The notes under the pieces were generated by a model. That model searched no databases and had not been told where the DNA came from. It saw only the letters and a list, made by a program, of their open reading frames with translations. Below are positions 47,898 to 56,990 of a DNA stretch of 64,000 bases, piece after piece. Position numbers and translations under genes: made by a program. The stretch comes from Burkholderia catarinensis (GTDB taxonomy: Bacteria > Pseudomonadota > Gammaproteobacteria > Burkholderiales > Burkholderiaceae): NCBI RefSeq assembly GCF_001883705.2, contig NZ_MDEQ02000016.1:62001-126000 (forward strand), in the 5' to 3' direction. Each line of letters starts with the position of its first letter. Positions within the stretch are counted from its first letter, which is position 1.

Positions 47898-50543
47898 ATG
47901 AAGCTACGTCATGTGGTGGGTATCGGGTGCGTTGCCGTGTTGTCGGGGTGCGGGGGCGATCAGTCTGCGACGGACGCGAGCGTGCTCGCGCAGGTGTCGA
48001 ACGCGCAGGGCAGCCAGAACGACCAGGGCAACCAGAACGACCCGGCAGAGAACGGCAACTCGGGCAAGCGGTCGGCGCTGCGCAGCGTCGATCCGATGAT
48101 TGGCACGGCGAATCTCGACATCAACGCGGACTGGAGCAGCGGCGTGCGCGGTCACGGCCACGTGTACCCGGGCGCGACCGTGCCGTTCGGGATGGTGCAG
48201 CTCGGGCCGGACACGACCGGCGGCGCGCACACGCTGCCGTGGAACTGGGATCGCACGTCGGGCTACCAGTACGACGATCCGTTCATCACCGGCTTCACGC
48301 ACACGCACCTGTCGGGCACCGGCATCGGCTCGGGCGGCGAAGTGCGGTTCCTGCCGACGCTCGCGCCGGTCGACAACGCGACGCTGGCGAAGGTCGCCGC
48401 CGATGCGTCGATCACCTACAACGCGTCGTTCAGCCACGACGACGAAACCGCGAGCCCCGGCTACTACCGCGTGAAGATGTCGCCGGTCGGCAGCGGCAAC
48501 ACGCCGTGGAACGTGCAGGGCGCGAAGATCCTCGCGGAGATGACGGCCACCACGCACGCGGGCGTGCATCGCTACACGTATTTCCCGAGCGCGGCGACGC
48601 AGAAGCGCAGCATGATCGTAAGCATCGACAACCCGATCGGCGGCTCGACCGCGAGCGGCAGGATCCAGGTCATCGACGCGCAGACGATCGCCGGCTGGGC
48701 GTTCACGAACAACTGGGCGAACAACAAGCCGACGTATTTCGTCGCGCGGTTCTCGAAGCCGTTCGACACGAAGCACGTCGCGTTCAGCGCGGACGGCTTC
48801 AAGGCATACCTCACGTTCGCCGACGGCAGCGACGGCGGCGCGGTCACGGTGAAGGTCGGCATCTCGCCGTCGAGCATCGCGGATGCGCAGGCCAATCTCG
48901 CGTCGGAAGTCGGCGCGAAGTCGTTCGACCAGGTGCGCGGTGCGGCCGAGCGCGTGTGGAGTGCCGCGCTCGACCGGATCCGGATCAAGGGCGGCAGTGC
49001 CGACCAGCGGACGATGTTCTACACGTCGCTGTACCGCACGATGCTCGCGCCGACCGTCTACAACAATGCGGACGGCAGCTACGTCGGCACGGATTCGACC
49101 AACGACGGCACGACGTCGCCGCCGACCACGAGCAAGCATGCGAATCCGGGCTTCGACTATTCGTCGACGTTCTCGCTGTGGGACACCTTCCGCGCCGAAT
49201 CGCCGTTGATGACGCTGGTGCAGCCCGAGCGCGTCGACGGCTGGGTGAAGTCGCTGCTGACGCAGTTCAGGCAGAACGGCAAGGGCGAACTGCCGGTGTG
49301 GCCGCTGGCGCAAACCGAAACCTTCACGATGGCCGGCCACCCGTCGATCCCGCTGATCGCGGATGCGTACCTGAAGCATCTGACGAGCGCGGGCCTCGAC
49401 GACATCTGGACCGCGTTGACGACCACGCAGGGCGCAAGCGCGCACGGCTTCGACCAGTATCGTCAGCGCGGTTACGTGTACGCCGGCGACAACGCATCGG
49501 TGTCGACCACGCAGGACTATGCGTTCGACGACTGGGCGACGGCCGCGGTCGGCAAGGCGGCCGGCAAGAGCGCAACCGACTACCGGCCCTACCTGCAACG
49601 CAGCCAGAACTACCGGAACGTGTTCAACCCGGTGCCGAACAACGGCTGGAAGTTCGCGCAGCCGAAGGACTCGCAGGGCAACTGGGTGCCCGGCTTCGAT
49701 CCGACGGCCGCCGAGAAGACGGATTTCTCCGAATCGAATTCGTGGGTCGATACGTGGAATATCTTCCACGATTTCCCGGGCCTCGTTGCGCTGCTCGGCG
49801 GGAAAAGCCAGTTCATCGCGCAGCTCGACCGCACGTTCGATCCGGCCAACCCGCTGACCTTCCTCAATAACCAGGGCTTTCCGGACCTGACCGGCCGCAG
49901 CGGCCAGTTCTTCGCGGGGAACGAGCCGGCGAACCATCTGCCGTACCTGTACGACGTCGCGGGCATGCCGTCGAAGACGCAGGACCGCGTGCGCACGGTG
50001 ATGGACGACATGTACTCGCTGACGCTGACGGCCGGCGATCGCGCGTTGCTGAGCGGCGACAGCCTGAAGGCCGCGCTGGCCGATCCGCGGCGCGTGCGCG
50101 ATGCGGCGATTCCTGGCAATGACGATTGCGGGCAGCTTTCCGCGTGGTACGTGCTGTCCGCGCTCGGCATCTATTCGCTGAATCCGGTGGGCGGCGTGTT
50201 CTATCTCGGCACGCCGCTGTTCGAGGAAGCGACGATCGACATCCCGGTCGCGTCGGGAAGCGGGGCAAGCGGTGCGTTGCGGTTCGGCGCGACGCGGCGC
50301 TTCAAGGTGACCGCGCATATGGCGGGCGGCGGGGCGCCGTCGCCGGTCAATCGCTACGTGCAGTCGGTTAGCCTGAACGGCACGCCGCTGCACCGGCCGT
50401 ACGTCACCTATGACGAGATGAAGGCCGGCGGCACGCTCGACTTCGTGATGGGTTCGACGCCGAACGACGCATGGGTCGGCCAGTGGAACGGCCAGGATCC
50501 CAACAGCGCGTTCGTGGCGTCGCAGGCATTGGCCGGCAAGTAG
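47898..50543 (+). CDS. Second GH92 family alpha-mannosidase-like lipoprotein
   Basis: An 881-residue paralogue of the preceding gene. The signal ends at CVAVLSGC. The linker (QGSQNDQGNQNDPAENGNSG) is similar in style but not in sequence. Catalytic-domain blocks: SVDPMIGTANLDINADWSSG, YPGATVPFGMVQLGPDT, GFTHTHLSGTGIGSGG and PGNDDCGQLSAWYVLSALG. The GFTHTHLSGTG block is fuller here than in the first enzyme, so the two may differ in linkage specificity. Tandem GH92 genes imply use of mannose-rich glycans. GGGAGG precedes the start. A strong hairpin follows the stop. Confidence 0.88.
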   Translation: MKLRHVVGIGCVAVLSGCGGDQSATDASVLAQVSNAQGSQNDQGNQNDPAENGNSGKRSALRSVDPMIGTANLDINADWSSGVRGHGHVYPGATVPFGMVQLGPDTTGGAHTLPWNWDRTSGYQYDDPFITGFTHTHLSGTGIGSGGEVRFLPTLAPVDNATLAKVAADASITYNASFSHDDETASPGYYRVKMSPVGSGNTPWNVQGAKILAEMTATTHAGVHRYTYFPSAATQKRSMIVSIDNPIGGSTASGRIQVIDAQTIAGWAFTNNWANNKPTYFVARFSKPFDTKHVAFSADGFKAYLTFADGSDGGAVTVKVGISPSSIADAQANLASEVGAKSFDQVRGAAERVWSAALDRIRIKGGSADQRTMFYTSLYRTMLAPTVYNNADGSYVGTDSTNDGTTSPPTTSKHANPGFDYSSTFSLWDTFRAESPLMTLVQPERVDGWVKSLLTQFRQNGKGELPVWPLAQTETFTMAGHPSIPLIADAYLKHLTSAGLDDIWTALTTTQGASAHGFDQYRQRGYVYAGDNASVSTTQDYAFDDWATAAVGKAAGKSATDYRPYLQRSQNYRNVFNPVPNNGWKFAQPKDSQGNWVPGFDPTAAEKTDFSESNSWVDTWNIFHDFPGLVALLGGKSQFIAQLDRTFDPANPLTFLNNQGFPDLTGRSGQFFAGNEPANHLPYLYDVAGMPSKTQDRVRTVMDDMYSLTLTAGDRALLSGDSLKAALADPRRVRDAAIPGNDDCGQLSAWYVLSALGIYSLNPVGGVFYLGTPLFEEATIDIPVASGSGASGALRFGATRRFKVTAHMAGGGAPSPVNRYVQSVSLNGTPLHRPYVTYDEMKAGGTLDFVMGSTPNDAWVGQWNGQDPNSAFVASQALAGK

Positions 50544-50549
50544 CAGCAA

Positions 50550-50573
50550 GCGGCCCGCTTCGACGCGGGCCGC
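50550..50573 (+). terminator. Hairpin after the GH92 operon
   Basis: GCGGCCCGC / GCGGGCCGC with a six-base loop begins seven bases after the stop. Strong stem, weak T-run. Confidence 0.55.
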
Positions 50574-50695
50574 CTCGCTTCATTCGACCGCTGGGGCTTC
50601 GCCGATGCCATCCTTGCGGCGGCCGTCGTGATGTTCGTGTCCGGGTGCGTCGTCGCGCTTATGATGCGGGAACGCCACTGACAGGATTCCCCGAT

Positions 50696-51517
50696 ATGGA
50701 CGCGCCGCTCCCGCCGATACCTGCCCCGATTCCTGAAACGGAACCCGACACCGAAACCGTCGCCGAGCCGCGCGCGTCGCGCCTGCACCGGCCGGTCGCG
50801 CTCGTCACCGGCTCGACGTCGGGGATCGGCGCGGCCGTCGCGCGCCGCCTGACGGCCGACGGCTATGCGGTGATCCTGCATTCGCGCCAGTCGGCCGACA
50901 CCGGGCGTGCGATGGCGCGCGAACTCGGCGCGGCTTACGTGCAGGCCGATCTCGCCGACGATGCCGAACGTGTGCGACTGATCCGCGAAGCGGTTGCCGT
51001 GCACGGGCGGCTTGACGTGCTGGTCAACAATGCGGGCGTCAGCCGCGTGATTCCGCATGACGATCTCGCGGCGGCCACGCCCGACGTGTGGCGCGAGATG
51101 CACGAGATCAACGTGATCGCGCCGTTCCGGCTCGTTGCCGAAGCCGAGGCCGCGCTGCGCGATGCGGCGTCGCACGGGCGGGCCGGATGCGTCGTGAACG
51201 TCAGCTCGCATGCGGGCGTGCGGCCGAAGGGCGCGTCGATCCCGTATGCGGCGGCGAAGGCCGCGCTCAATCACACGACGCGGCTGCTGGCGCGCACGCT
51301 CGCGCCGGCGATTCGCGTCAATGCGGTCGCGCCGGGGCTGGTCGATACGCCGCTGACCGCCGACTGGACGGACGCGCAGCAGCTCTGGCGCGAGCGCGCG
51401 CCGATGCGTCGCGCGGCGGCGCCGGACGATATCGCGCAGACGGTCGCGATGCTCGTCGCGTCCGATTACATGACGGGCGAGATCATGATGCTCGACGGCG
51501 GATTGAACCTGACGTGA
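50696..51517 (+). CDS. Short-chain dehydrogenase/reductase
   Basis: A 273-residue classical SDR. The cofactor motif TGSTSGIGAAVA (~35-46), the NNAG motif, the catalytic Ser in VVNVSSHAG (~168) and YAAAKAA (Tyr/Lys, ~181) are present, as is the PG motif at APGLVDTPL. It resembles FabG-type 3-oxoacyl-ACP reductases but could act on other alcohols or sugars. A 30-residue proline-rich N-terminal extension precedes the Rossmann fold. Start at 50696; it is convergent with surE. Confidence 0.87.
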   Translation: MDAPLPPIPAPIPETEPDTETVAEPRASRLHRPVALVTGSTSGIGAAVARRLTADGYAVILHSRQSADTGRAMARELGAAYVQADLADDAERVRLIREAVAVHGRLDVLVNNAGVSRVIPHDDLAAATPDVWREMHEINVIAPFRLVAEAEAALRDAASHGRAGCVVNVSSHAGVRPKGASIPYAAAKAALNHTTRLLARTLAPAIRVNAVAPGLVDTPLTADWTDAQQLWRERAPMRRAAAPDDIAQTVAMLVASDYMTGEIMMLDGGLNLT

Positions 51518-51602
51518 TGCGGTGAGGCGCGGCGAGGCAGCCGGGCCGCGGCGCGCAGGCATCGCGCGCGCACCTGCCGGGGCCGCGTTCCGGATTGCGC
51601 GA

Positions 51603-52382
51603 TCAGCCGAGGCTCGACCGTAGCCGCGCGAGTGCCTGATCGTGCGTGCGTTCGAACTTCAGCGGCGTGACGGCGACATACCCTTCGCCCAGCGCGACCG
51701 TTTCCGAATCTGCCTCGTCGTCGTGCGGCGCGCGTTCTAGCTTCAGCCAGTGATACTCGATGTCGCGCGGGTCGCGCCCCGACACGATCTCGATGCCCTG
51801 CAGCGTGCCGGCGCCCTGGTTCGTCGCCTTCAGCCCGCGCACGTCCTGCGCCGGGCACGGCGGGAAATTCACGTTCAGGCACGCGTCGCTGTCCCAGCCG
51901 GCGGCGGCGAGCCGGCGAATGACGTCCGGCGCATGCGCGAGCGCCGTGTTCCACGGCACCGCGTTGCGATCGGTGAACGCCTGGCTCAGCGCGATGGCCG
52001 GCACGCCGACGAGCATGCTCGTCATCGCGGCGCCGACCGTGCCGGAAAACACCGTTTCGGTGCCGAGGTTCGCGCCGCGATTCACGCCGGACAGCACGAC
52101 GTCGGGCCGTGCGTCCTTCATCAGGTGGCTGACCGCGATCGCGACGCAATCGCCGGGCGTGCCGCGCACCGCGAAACGGCGTTCGCCCTTGCGATGCACG
52201 CGCAGCGGTTCGTGCAGGCTCAGCGAATGCGACGTGCCGCTCTGGTCTTCCGCCGACGCGACGATCCACACCTCGCGCGCCAGTTGCGTGGCGACCTGTT
52301 CGAGCACGTCAAGGCCGGGGGCGTCGAATCCGTCGTCGTTGGTGAGCAGGACGCGGTCGAACAGCGGGCGGGTTTCTTGCAT
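51603..52382 (-). CDS. surE: 5'/3'-nucleotidase SurE
   Basis: A 259-residue metal-dependent nucleotide phosphatase. The metal site LLTNDDGFDAPG lies near the N-terminus and SGVNRGANLG (~98) is the second conserved block; VGVPAIALSQA is typical too. SurE dephosphorylates nucleoside monophosphates and can cleave polyphosphate. Usually surE is linked with pcm/nlpD/rpoS. Here it is isolated, so it is probably a second copy on this replicon. The start at 52382 (MQETRPLFDRVLLTN) was chosen over the longer frame because it fits family N-termini. Confidence 0.9.
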   Translation of the reverse strand: MQETRPLFDRVLLTNDDGFDAPGLDVLEQVATQLAREVWIVASAEDQSGTSHSLSLHEPLRVHRKGERRFAVRGTPGDCVAIAVSHLMKDARPDVVLSGVNRGANLGTETVFSGTVGAAMTSMLVGVPAIALSQAFTDRNAVPWNTALAHAPDVIRRLAAAGWDSDACLNVNFPPCPAQDVRGLKATNQGAGTLQGIEIVSGRDPRDIEYHWLKLERAPHDDEADSETVALGEGYVAVTPLKFERTHDQALARLRSSLG

Positions 52383-52578
52383 CGGGACGATCCTCGCGGA
52401 GATGGGCAATCAGAGGGGGGGCAGCGTGGCGCAAGCCACAAGGCTAGCATCCCGGCGTGAGGATCGTCGTGTCACCCGGTCGGTGCGGGTCGGTGCCGGT
52501 CGGCGCGGATGCGAAAACGGGCGCATCGCGCGCCCGTTCGTCGTTGCAGGTCCCGCAGGGGCGGCGGGCCGGAACCGC

Positions 52579-52887
52579 TTAGCCGAGCAGGTGCCGCAGC
52601 AGGCCGGCCGACACGACGCCGACGATGACGGTCGGCAGGATCGACAGGCGCGTCGCCGCGACCAGCGTGACGGCGAGCGCGAGCAGGTCGGCCGGGCGCG
52701 TCGACACGAAGGCCGGCGCGATCACCGAGATCAGCACGCAGCCGGGCACGTTCTCCATCACCGAGGCCATCCGCGGGCTCAGCGTGCGGTTGCGCAGCAG
52801 CACGTAGCCGAGGATGCGCGACAGATAGGTCGTCGACGCCATCAGCACGATCGTCGCGACCGTGCTGAAATCCGGAAAGTCAGGCAT
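52579..52887 (-). CDS. azlD: AzlD branched-chain amino acid export subunit
   Basis: A 102-residue membrane protein with about four hydrophobic segments (FSTVATIVLMASTTYLSRI, VPGCVLISVIAPAFV, LLALAVTLVAATRL, ILPTVIVGVVSAGL). Size and pattern match AzlD. With AzlC it forms an exporter of branched-chain amino acids or their analogues in the inner membrane. It overlaps azlC by eight bases. An Lrp-type regulator is encoded divergently from azlC. Confidence 0.88.
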   Translation of the reverse strand: MPDFPDFSTVATIVLMASTTYLSRILGYVLLRNRTLSPRMASVMENVPGCVLISVIAPAFVSTRPADLLALAVTLVAATRLSILPTVIVGVVSAGLLRHLLG

Positions 52888-53614
52888 CGCGCGGCTCCCA
52901 CAGCAGCGCGGCGATCAGCCCCGAGCAGGCGCCGGCCGCGACGTACCAAGCGCCGGGCACGGCCAGGTGCGTGGCCGCCGCGACGACGAGGCTCACGAAC
53001 CACGGGCGGCTCGCGCGCATCCCTTTCCACATCCCGCGCAGCAGCACCAGAAACACGGCCGTGAACGCCATGTCGAAGCCGTATTGCTCGACGTTGCCGA
53101 TCGTCGGGCCGACCGCCGCGCCGAGCGTGGTCATCGAGATCCACGTCAGGTAAAGCCCCGCGCAGATGCCCGCGTAATAGGGCACGCTGATGTGCGTGGC
53201 CGAGCGCGAGCGCGCATCGGCGAGCGACATCGCCCAGCTCTCGTCGCACATGAAGAACAGCGCGACGAACGCGCGGCGGCGCGGCAGGCGCCGGATATAT
53301 GGCTCGAACGCCGCGCCCATCAGGATGTGGCGCGAATTCACGAGGAACGACATCGCGACGATCAGCGCGATGTGCGGCGGCGACGTCCACAGATGGATCG
53401 CCGCGAATTCGGACCCGCCGCCGAAGTTCAGGCCCGTCATCATCGGCACCTCGAACAGGCTCAGCCCTTTCTGCGCGGCCTGCGCGCCCAGCACGAGCGC
53501 GAACGGCACGAAACCCAGCATGACGGGCAGCGCCGCGCGCAACCCGCGACCCATCTCGGCGACATGGGCGGGCTTGTCGCGAAGCCCGGACGACGTTGAA
53601 ACGCTACTGCTCAT
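52880..53614 (-). CDS. azlC: AzlC branched-chain amino acid export permease
   Basis: A 244-residue integral membrane protein. AzlC family blocks: LPVMLGFVPFALVLGAQAAQKGLS near the start, MTGLNFGGGSEFAAIHLW, SFLVNSRHILMGAAFEPYIR and FMCDESWAMS. With AzlD it exports branched-chain amino acids. The start at 53614 faces a divergent Lrp/AsnC regulator (about 120 bases between starts), the usual arrangement for such exporters. Confidence 0.9.
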   Translation of the reverse strand: MSSSVSTSSGLRDKPAHVAEMGRGLRAALPVMLGFVPFALVLGAQAAQKGLSLFEVPMMTGLNFGGGSEFAAIHLWTSPPHIALIVAMSFLVNSRHILMGAAFEPYIRRLPRRRAFVALFFMCDESWAMSLADARSRSATHISVPYYAGICAGLYLTWISMTTLGAAVGPTIGNVEQYGFDMAFTAVFLVLLRGMWKGMRASRPWFVSLVVAAATHLAVPGAWYVAAGACSGLIAALLWEPRDA

Positions 53615-53675
53615 TACTCCTCCTTCGGGGGGAGGGATTGTCTGCTTTTTTGACTCGAATCGGGTTGCGTTGTGG

Positions 53676-53697
53676 CCAGATTTTTCTCAGAATTTGG
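53676..53697. promoter_or_regulatory. Imperfect AT-rich inverted repeat between azlC and its Lrp regulator
   Basis: CCAGATTTTTCTCAGAATTT followed by GG reads as an imperfect palindrome centred in the divergent promoter region, in DNA much richer in AT than the flanks. It fits an Lrp/AsnC-type operator. Confidence 0.4.
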
Positions 53698-53733
53698 CAT
53701 TGAACGCGTGATATGAATTTTTTTTGGAATTTG

Positions 53734-54198
53734 ATGCCAATGAAACTTGACGCCATCGATCGCCGGATTCTGAGCGCGCTCCAGCGCGACGGCCGCATGC
53801 AGAACGTGGAGCTCGCGCACGAGGTCGGGCTGTCGCCGTCGCCGTGCCTGCGGCGCGTGCGGCTCCTCGAGGAAGCCGGCGTGATCGAGAAATACGTGGC
53901 CGTGCTGAATCCCGCGAAAGTCGGCAAGGGGCTGACCATCTTCACGCGCGTGTGGCTGAAGGGGCAGGATGCGGAATCGGTGAACCGCTTCGCCGAGGCC
54001 GTCCAGCAGATGCCGGAAGTCGTCGAATGCCATCTGATGGCCGGCGACTGCGATTTCCTGCTGCGCGTCGTCGCGGCCGACATCGACGATTACCGGCGCT
54101 TCCAGATGGAATACCTCACGCGCATTCCGGGCGTGCTGAGCGTGAAGACCGACATTCCGATGCAGAAGGTCAAGCTCACGTCGGCGCTGCCGACGTAG
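53734..54198 (+). CDS. Lrp/AsnC family regulator divergent from azlCD
   Basis: A protein of about 154 residues. HTH: AIDRRILSALQRDGRMQNVE, then LAHEVGLSPSPCLRRVRLLEE. The RAM domain has CHLMAGDCDFLLRVVAADI. The start is uncertain among 53713, 53734 and 53740 (MKLDAIDRR, the conserved family start). GGAA lies four bases before 53734 and ten before 53740. BkdR- or LrpC-like regulators of this type sense branched-chain amino acids, consistent with control of azlCD. Confidence 0.88.
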   Translation: MPMKLDAIDRRILSALQRDGRMQNVELAHEVGLSPSPCLRRVRLLEEAGVIEKYVAVLNPAKVGKGLTIFTRVWLKGQDAESVNRFAEAVQQMPEVVECHLMAGDCDFLLRVVAADIDDYRRFQMEYLTRIPGVLSVKTDIPMQKVKLTSALPT

Positions 54199-54411
54199 CG
54201 CGAGCGCGCGGCGAAGGGTCGACGAACGGTCACGGCCCGGTGACAATCAACCGATAAACTGACGCATCACGCCGCTTCGAACGTTCTGCCGGTGCCGTCG
54301 TCCGGCATTCGATGCGCAAGCAACTAACGGTCAATGTCGACGCGATCGGGCAAGCGGCGCTGTGCGCCGGAGCGCGCCGGCGCGAATGCGTTTCTTCTTG
54401 TCGGGCCATTC

Positions 54412-54981
54412 ATGCAGCCATTCAACACGCCTTGGAATTCGCTGGAAATCGTCAAGCTCGTGCTCGGCGTGCTGACGCCGCTGTCGGTCGCGTGTCTCGG
54501 CTGGCTCGTCGCGCGCCGGCTGAAGCGGCTCGAACTCGTGCTGTGGACCAACCAGCGGCTGATCGAGAAGCGCCTCGCGCTGTACGACGCGGTCGCGCCG
54601 CAGCTCAATGCGCTGCTGTGCTTCTATACGTGGATCGGCTACTGGAAGGACATCTCGCCGGACGACGTGATCCGGGCGAAGCGCGAGCTCGACCGCACGT
54701 TCCACATCTATCGCTACCTGTTCGACGATGACGTGTACGACGCGTATCACACGTACATCCACGCGCTGTTCGACATGCACACGGGCCCGGGCCGCGATGC
54801 GCGGATCCGCTCGCTGATCCAGGCGCCCGACGGCGACCGCAGCGTGCACGGTTCGTATCAATGGAAGCCGGCGTGGTCCGAGCGTTTCGCGACCGCGAAT
54901 GTCGTGCCCAGAGACGACGTGCTGCGGCATTACACGCAGCTGATGGAGCGGCTGCGCGTGGCGCTGGGCGCGACGCGCTGA
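54412..54981 (+). CDS. Membrane-anchored protein of unknown function
   Basis: A 189-residue protein with one N-terminal transmembrane helix (IVKLVLGVLTPLSVACLGWLVA, ~12-33) and a helical cytoplasmic region rich in charged and aromatic residues (RLKRLELVLWTNQRLIEKRL onward). The pattern KRLALYDAVAPQLNALLCFY recurs in small uncharacterised proteobacterial membrane proteins. I do not recognise a function. The start at 54412 (MQPFNTPWNSLEIVK) was preferred to 54334 because the upstream codons look non-coding. Confidence 0.65.
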   Translation: MQPFNTPWNSLEIVKLVLGVLTPLSVACLGWLVARRLKRLELVLWTNQRLIEKRLALYDAVAPQLNALLCFYTWIGYWKDISPDDVIRAKRELDRTFHIYRYLFDDDVYDAYHTYIHALFDMHTGPGRDARIRSLIQAPDGDRSVHGSYQWKPAWSERFATANVVPRDDVLRHYTQLMERLRVALGATR

Positions 54982-55138
54982 GCGCTCGGTATCGCGCGTC
55001 GCACTTTAGCGTCACGCTTTACGCCGGTATCGAAATCCGCCACCCGGCGGCCCGGATTCGCACCCTCGCGCACGCCGCGGATGCGGTGCGCGGCGGCGGC
55101 TGACATGCTCGCGCCATGCCCACTCGCGCGAGGTCCAC

Positions 55139-55840
55139 ATGATTGCCAACACCGGCCGCCAGCCGCTCCTGATCCGCTCGCCCGGCGCGGGCGGGCGGCA
55201 CCTCTTCTCCGTCGGTCCTGCCGAACCGCATGACATGCCGTTGCCGGTCGAACCGGAGATCGGCGATATCGTCTTCATCCGCGTGACCGTGCGGCCGTTT
55301 CTCGAAGTAGCGAGCGCGACGCGCTCGTGGACGAATCACGTCGGGATCGTCGTCGGCGAGCGCGGCGGCGAGGCGCTCGTCGCGGAGAGCACGTTTCCGC
55401 TGTCGCGCGTCACGACGATGTCGCGGTTTCTCGCGCGCTCCGATCGCGGCGCATGCGTGATCGCGCGGCTGAAGCAGCCGCTCGATGCCGCGCAGCGCCG
55501 CCGGCTCGTCGACGCGACGATGCGCCGGATCGGCGTGGTCTACGACACGGGCTTCAATCTCGCGTCGCGCCGGCAGTTCTGCTCGCGTTTCGTGCGCGAA
55601 GTCGTGAGCGACGCGACGCGGATCGTGCTCGGCGACGTCGAGACCTTCGACATGCTGCTGCGCCGGAATCCCGATCATCCGCTCGGCTTCTGGAAGATCT
55701 GGTATTTCGGCCGGATTCCGTGGCGGCGCCGCACGGTGACGCCGGCGAGCCTGCTCGATAGCGAGGCGTTGCGGGTCGTGGCGGATACGCGTGAGCACGT
55801 TGAAAACGTGTCCGAAGGTGACGATCCGGACAGAGCCTGA
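55139..55840 (+). CDS. YiiX/YebB-like permuted papain-fold cysteine hydrolase
   Basis: A 233-residue protein of the permuted NlpC/P60-type fold. The catalytic residues appear in the order expected: His in SWTNHVGIVVGE (~64), Glu in VAESTFPLS (~82) and Cys in RRQFCSRFVREV (~147). The entry GDIVFIRVTVRPF is family standard. Members act on lipids, peptides or gamma-glutamyl bonds, and the substrate is not known here. No signal peptide is visible, so it is probably cytoplasmic. The start at 55139 precedes this fold by ~40 residues. Confidence 0.78.
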   Translation: MIANTGRQPLLIRSPGAGGRHLFSVGPAEPHDMPLPVEPEIGDIVFIRVTVRPFLEVASATRSWTNHVGIVVGERGGEALVAESTFPLSRVTTMSRFLARSDRGACVIARLKQPLDAAQRRRLVDATMRRIGVVYDTGFNLASRRQFCSRFVREVVSDATRIVLGDVETFDMLLRRNPDHPLGFWKIWYFGRIPWRRRTVTPASLLDSEALRVVADTREHVENVSEGDDPDRA

Positions 55841-55943
55841 CGCGGGCAAACGAGATGACGAACCGCGTGGCGCCGGGCTTCGCCTGCTTGAGCCGCGTAT
55901 CGGGCGATGGCGAATGCCGGCTCGCCACCCACGCGGGCCGGAG

Positions 55944-56129
55944 TCACTCGACGGCGGGCGCGTTCGGTTCCGTGCCTTCCGCGATATCGGCCAGCGGCAT
56001 GCCGGCCGCTCGCCGCGCAGCCAGCATCGCATCGAGTGACGCGAATGCCGCGCGGTTCAGTCGTTCGTATTCGGCGCGCACCTTGGGGTCGGACAATGCG
56101 CGTTCGCGCAGTGCGTCATAGGTTGCCAT
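55944..56129 (-). pseudogene. Truncated XRE/HigA-type antitoxin
   Basis: A 61-residue frame (MATYDALRERALSDPKVRAE, then YERLNRAAFASLDAMLAARR) matches the N-terminus of a common Burkholderia XRE-type antitoxin, whose full-length homologues continue with the HTH and end with a charged tail. Here the sequence becomes AAGMPLADIAEGTEPNAPAV and stops, so the helix-turn-helix is degraded or missing. GAGG lies six bases before the start. No toxin gene is adjacent. Confidence 0.65.
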
Positions 56130-56182
56130 CTCGAACCTCATTGATTCGATTGCGCCGGCGCGGGTTCCCGACCGGTTCACGA

Positions 56183-56815
56183 TTACTGCCGCCCCGCCAC
56201 CGCAAGCCGTGCCGCCAGCCCCACGAACACCGTGCCGAGCAGATACTGCGGCAGCTTCGACGGGCGGCGGCGCGCGCCGATCCGCTGGCTCAACCGGCTC
56301 GCGGAAAGAATGACCGCGCCGTTGACAACGATCCCGATCAGGTTGAGCACCGTCGCGAGCACGAGGATCTGCACGGCGATCGAACCGTGCTCGGGCCGCA
56401 CGAACTGCGGAAACAGCGCGAGCACGAACAGCGCCATCTTCGGGTTCAGCAGGTTCGTCGTCAGGCCCTGGCGGAAGATCGTCGCAGTTGAGTGGCGACG
56501 CTGCGACGCGACGGGCGACAGCGCGGTCGCCTCCGAACGGAACGTCTTCCACGCGAGATACAGCAGATAGGCGGCGCCCGCGAAGCGCACGGCGTCATAC
56601 GCGAGCGGCACCGCGACGAAGAGCTGCGACAGCCCGAGCGCGGCCGCAACCGCGTGGCAGTAAGTGCCGGCCTGAATGCCCGCGAGCGTGGCGAAGCCAG
56701 CGCGCCGGCCCTGGCTCACGCTGCGGGACGCGATCAGCAGCATGTCGGGGCCCGGCGTGACGGTCAGCGCGAGACACGCGCCGGAGAACAGCGCGAGCGT
56801 GGAGAGGTCGATCAT
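56183..56815 (-). CDS. LysE/RhtB family amino acid exporter
   Basis: A 210-residue membrane protein with six hydrophobic segments. The N-terminal MIDLSTLALFSGACLALTVT followed by PGPDMLLIASRSVSQGRRAG is the RhtB signature, and the central AGAAYLLYLAWKTFRSE is conserved. It exports amino acids such as threonine, homoserine or lysine, or quaternary compounds. It lies upstream of the truncated antitoxin on the same strand. The C-terminal stretch is basic between the last helices. Confidence 0.92.
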   Translation of the reverse strand: MIDLSTLALFSGACLALTVTPGPDMLLIASRSVSQGRRAGFATLAGIQAGTYCHAVAAALGLSQLFVAVPLAYDAVRFAGAAYLLYLAWKTFRSEATALSPVASQRRHSTATIFRQGLTTNLLNPKMALFVLALFPQFVRPEHGSIAVQILVLATVLNLIGIVVNGAVILSASRLSQRIGARRRPSKLPQYLLGTVFVGLAARLAVAGRQ

Positions 56816-56990
56816 GGCAGTCCCTTGGTCGGCGCGACGTAAAGGGAGGTCAGTTTAGGCGGGCGCGCGAGGTCGGTCAATCGACCGAACGGACGATGAT
56901 CCGACGGTCCGGCGGAGCCGATCGCCGACGCATGCGTCCTGCCTTCGGCACGGTGCAGGCCGCAGCATGCGTGCGCGTCCGCCGCACCGC

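Noticed and set aside
47904..50549. 881-codon minus-strand frame opposite the second GH92 gene
   Set aside because: Mirror of a real gene in a high-GC genome; repetitive arginine/histidine-rich composition and no start signals.
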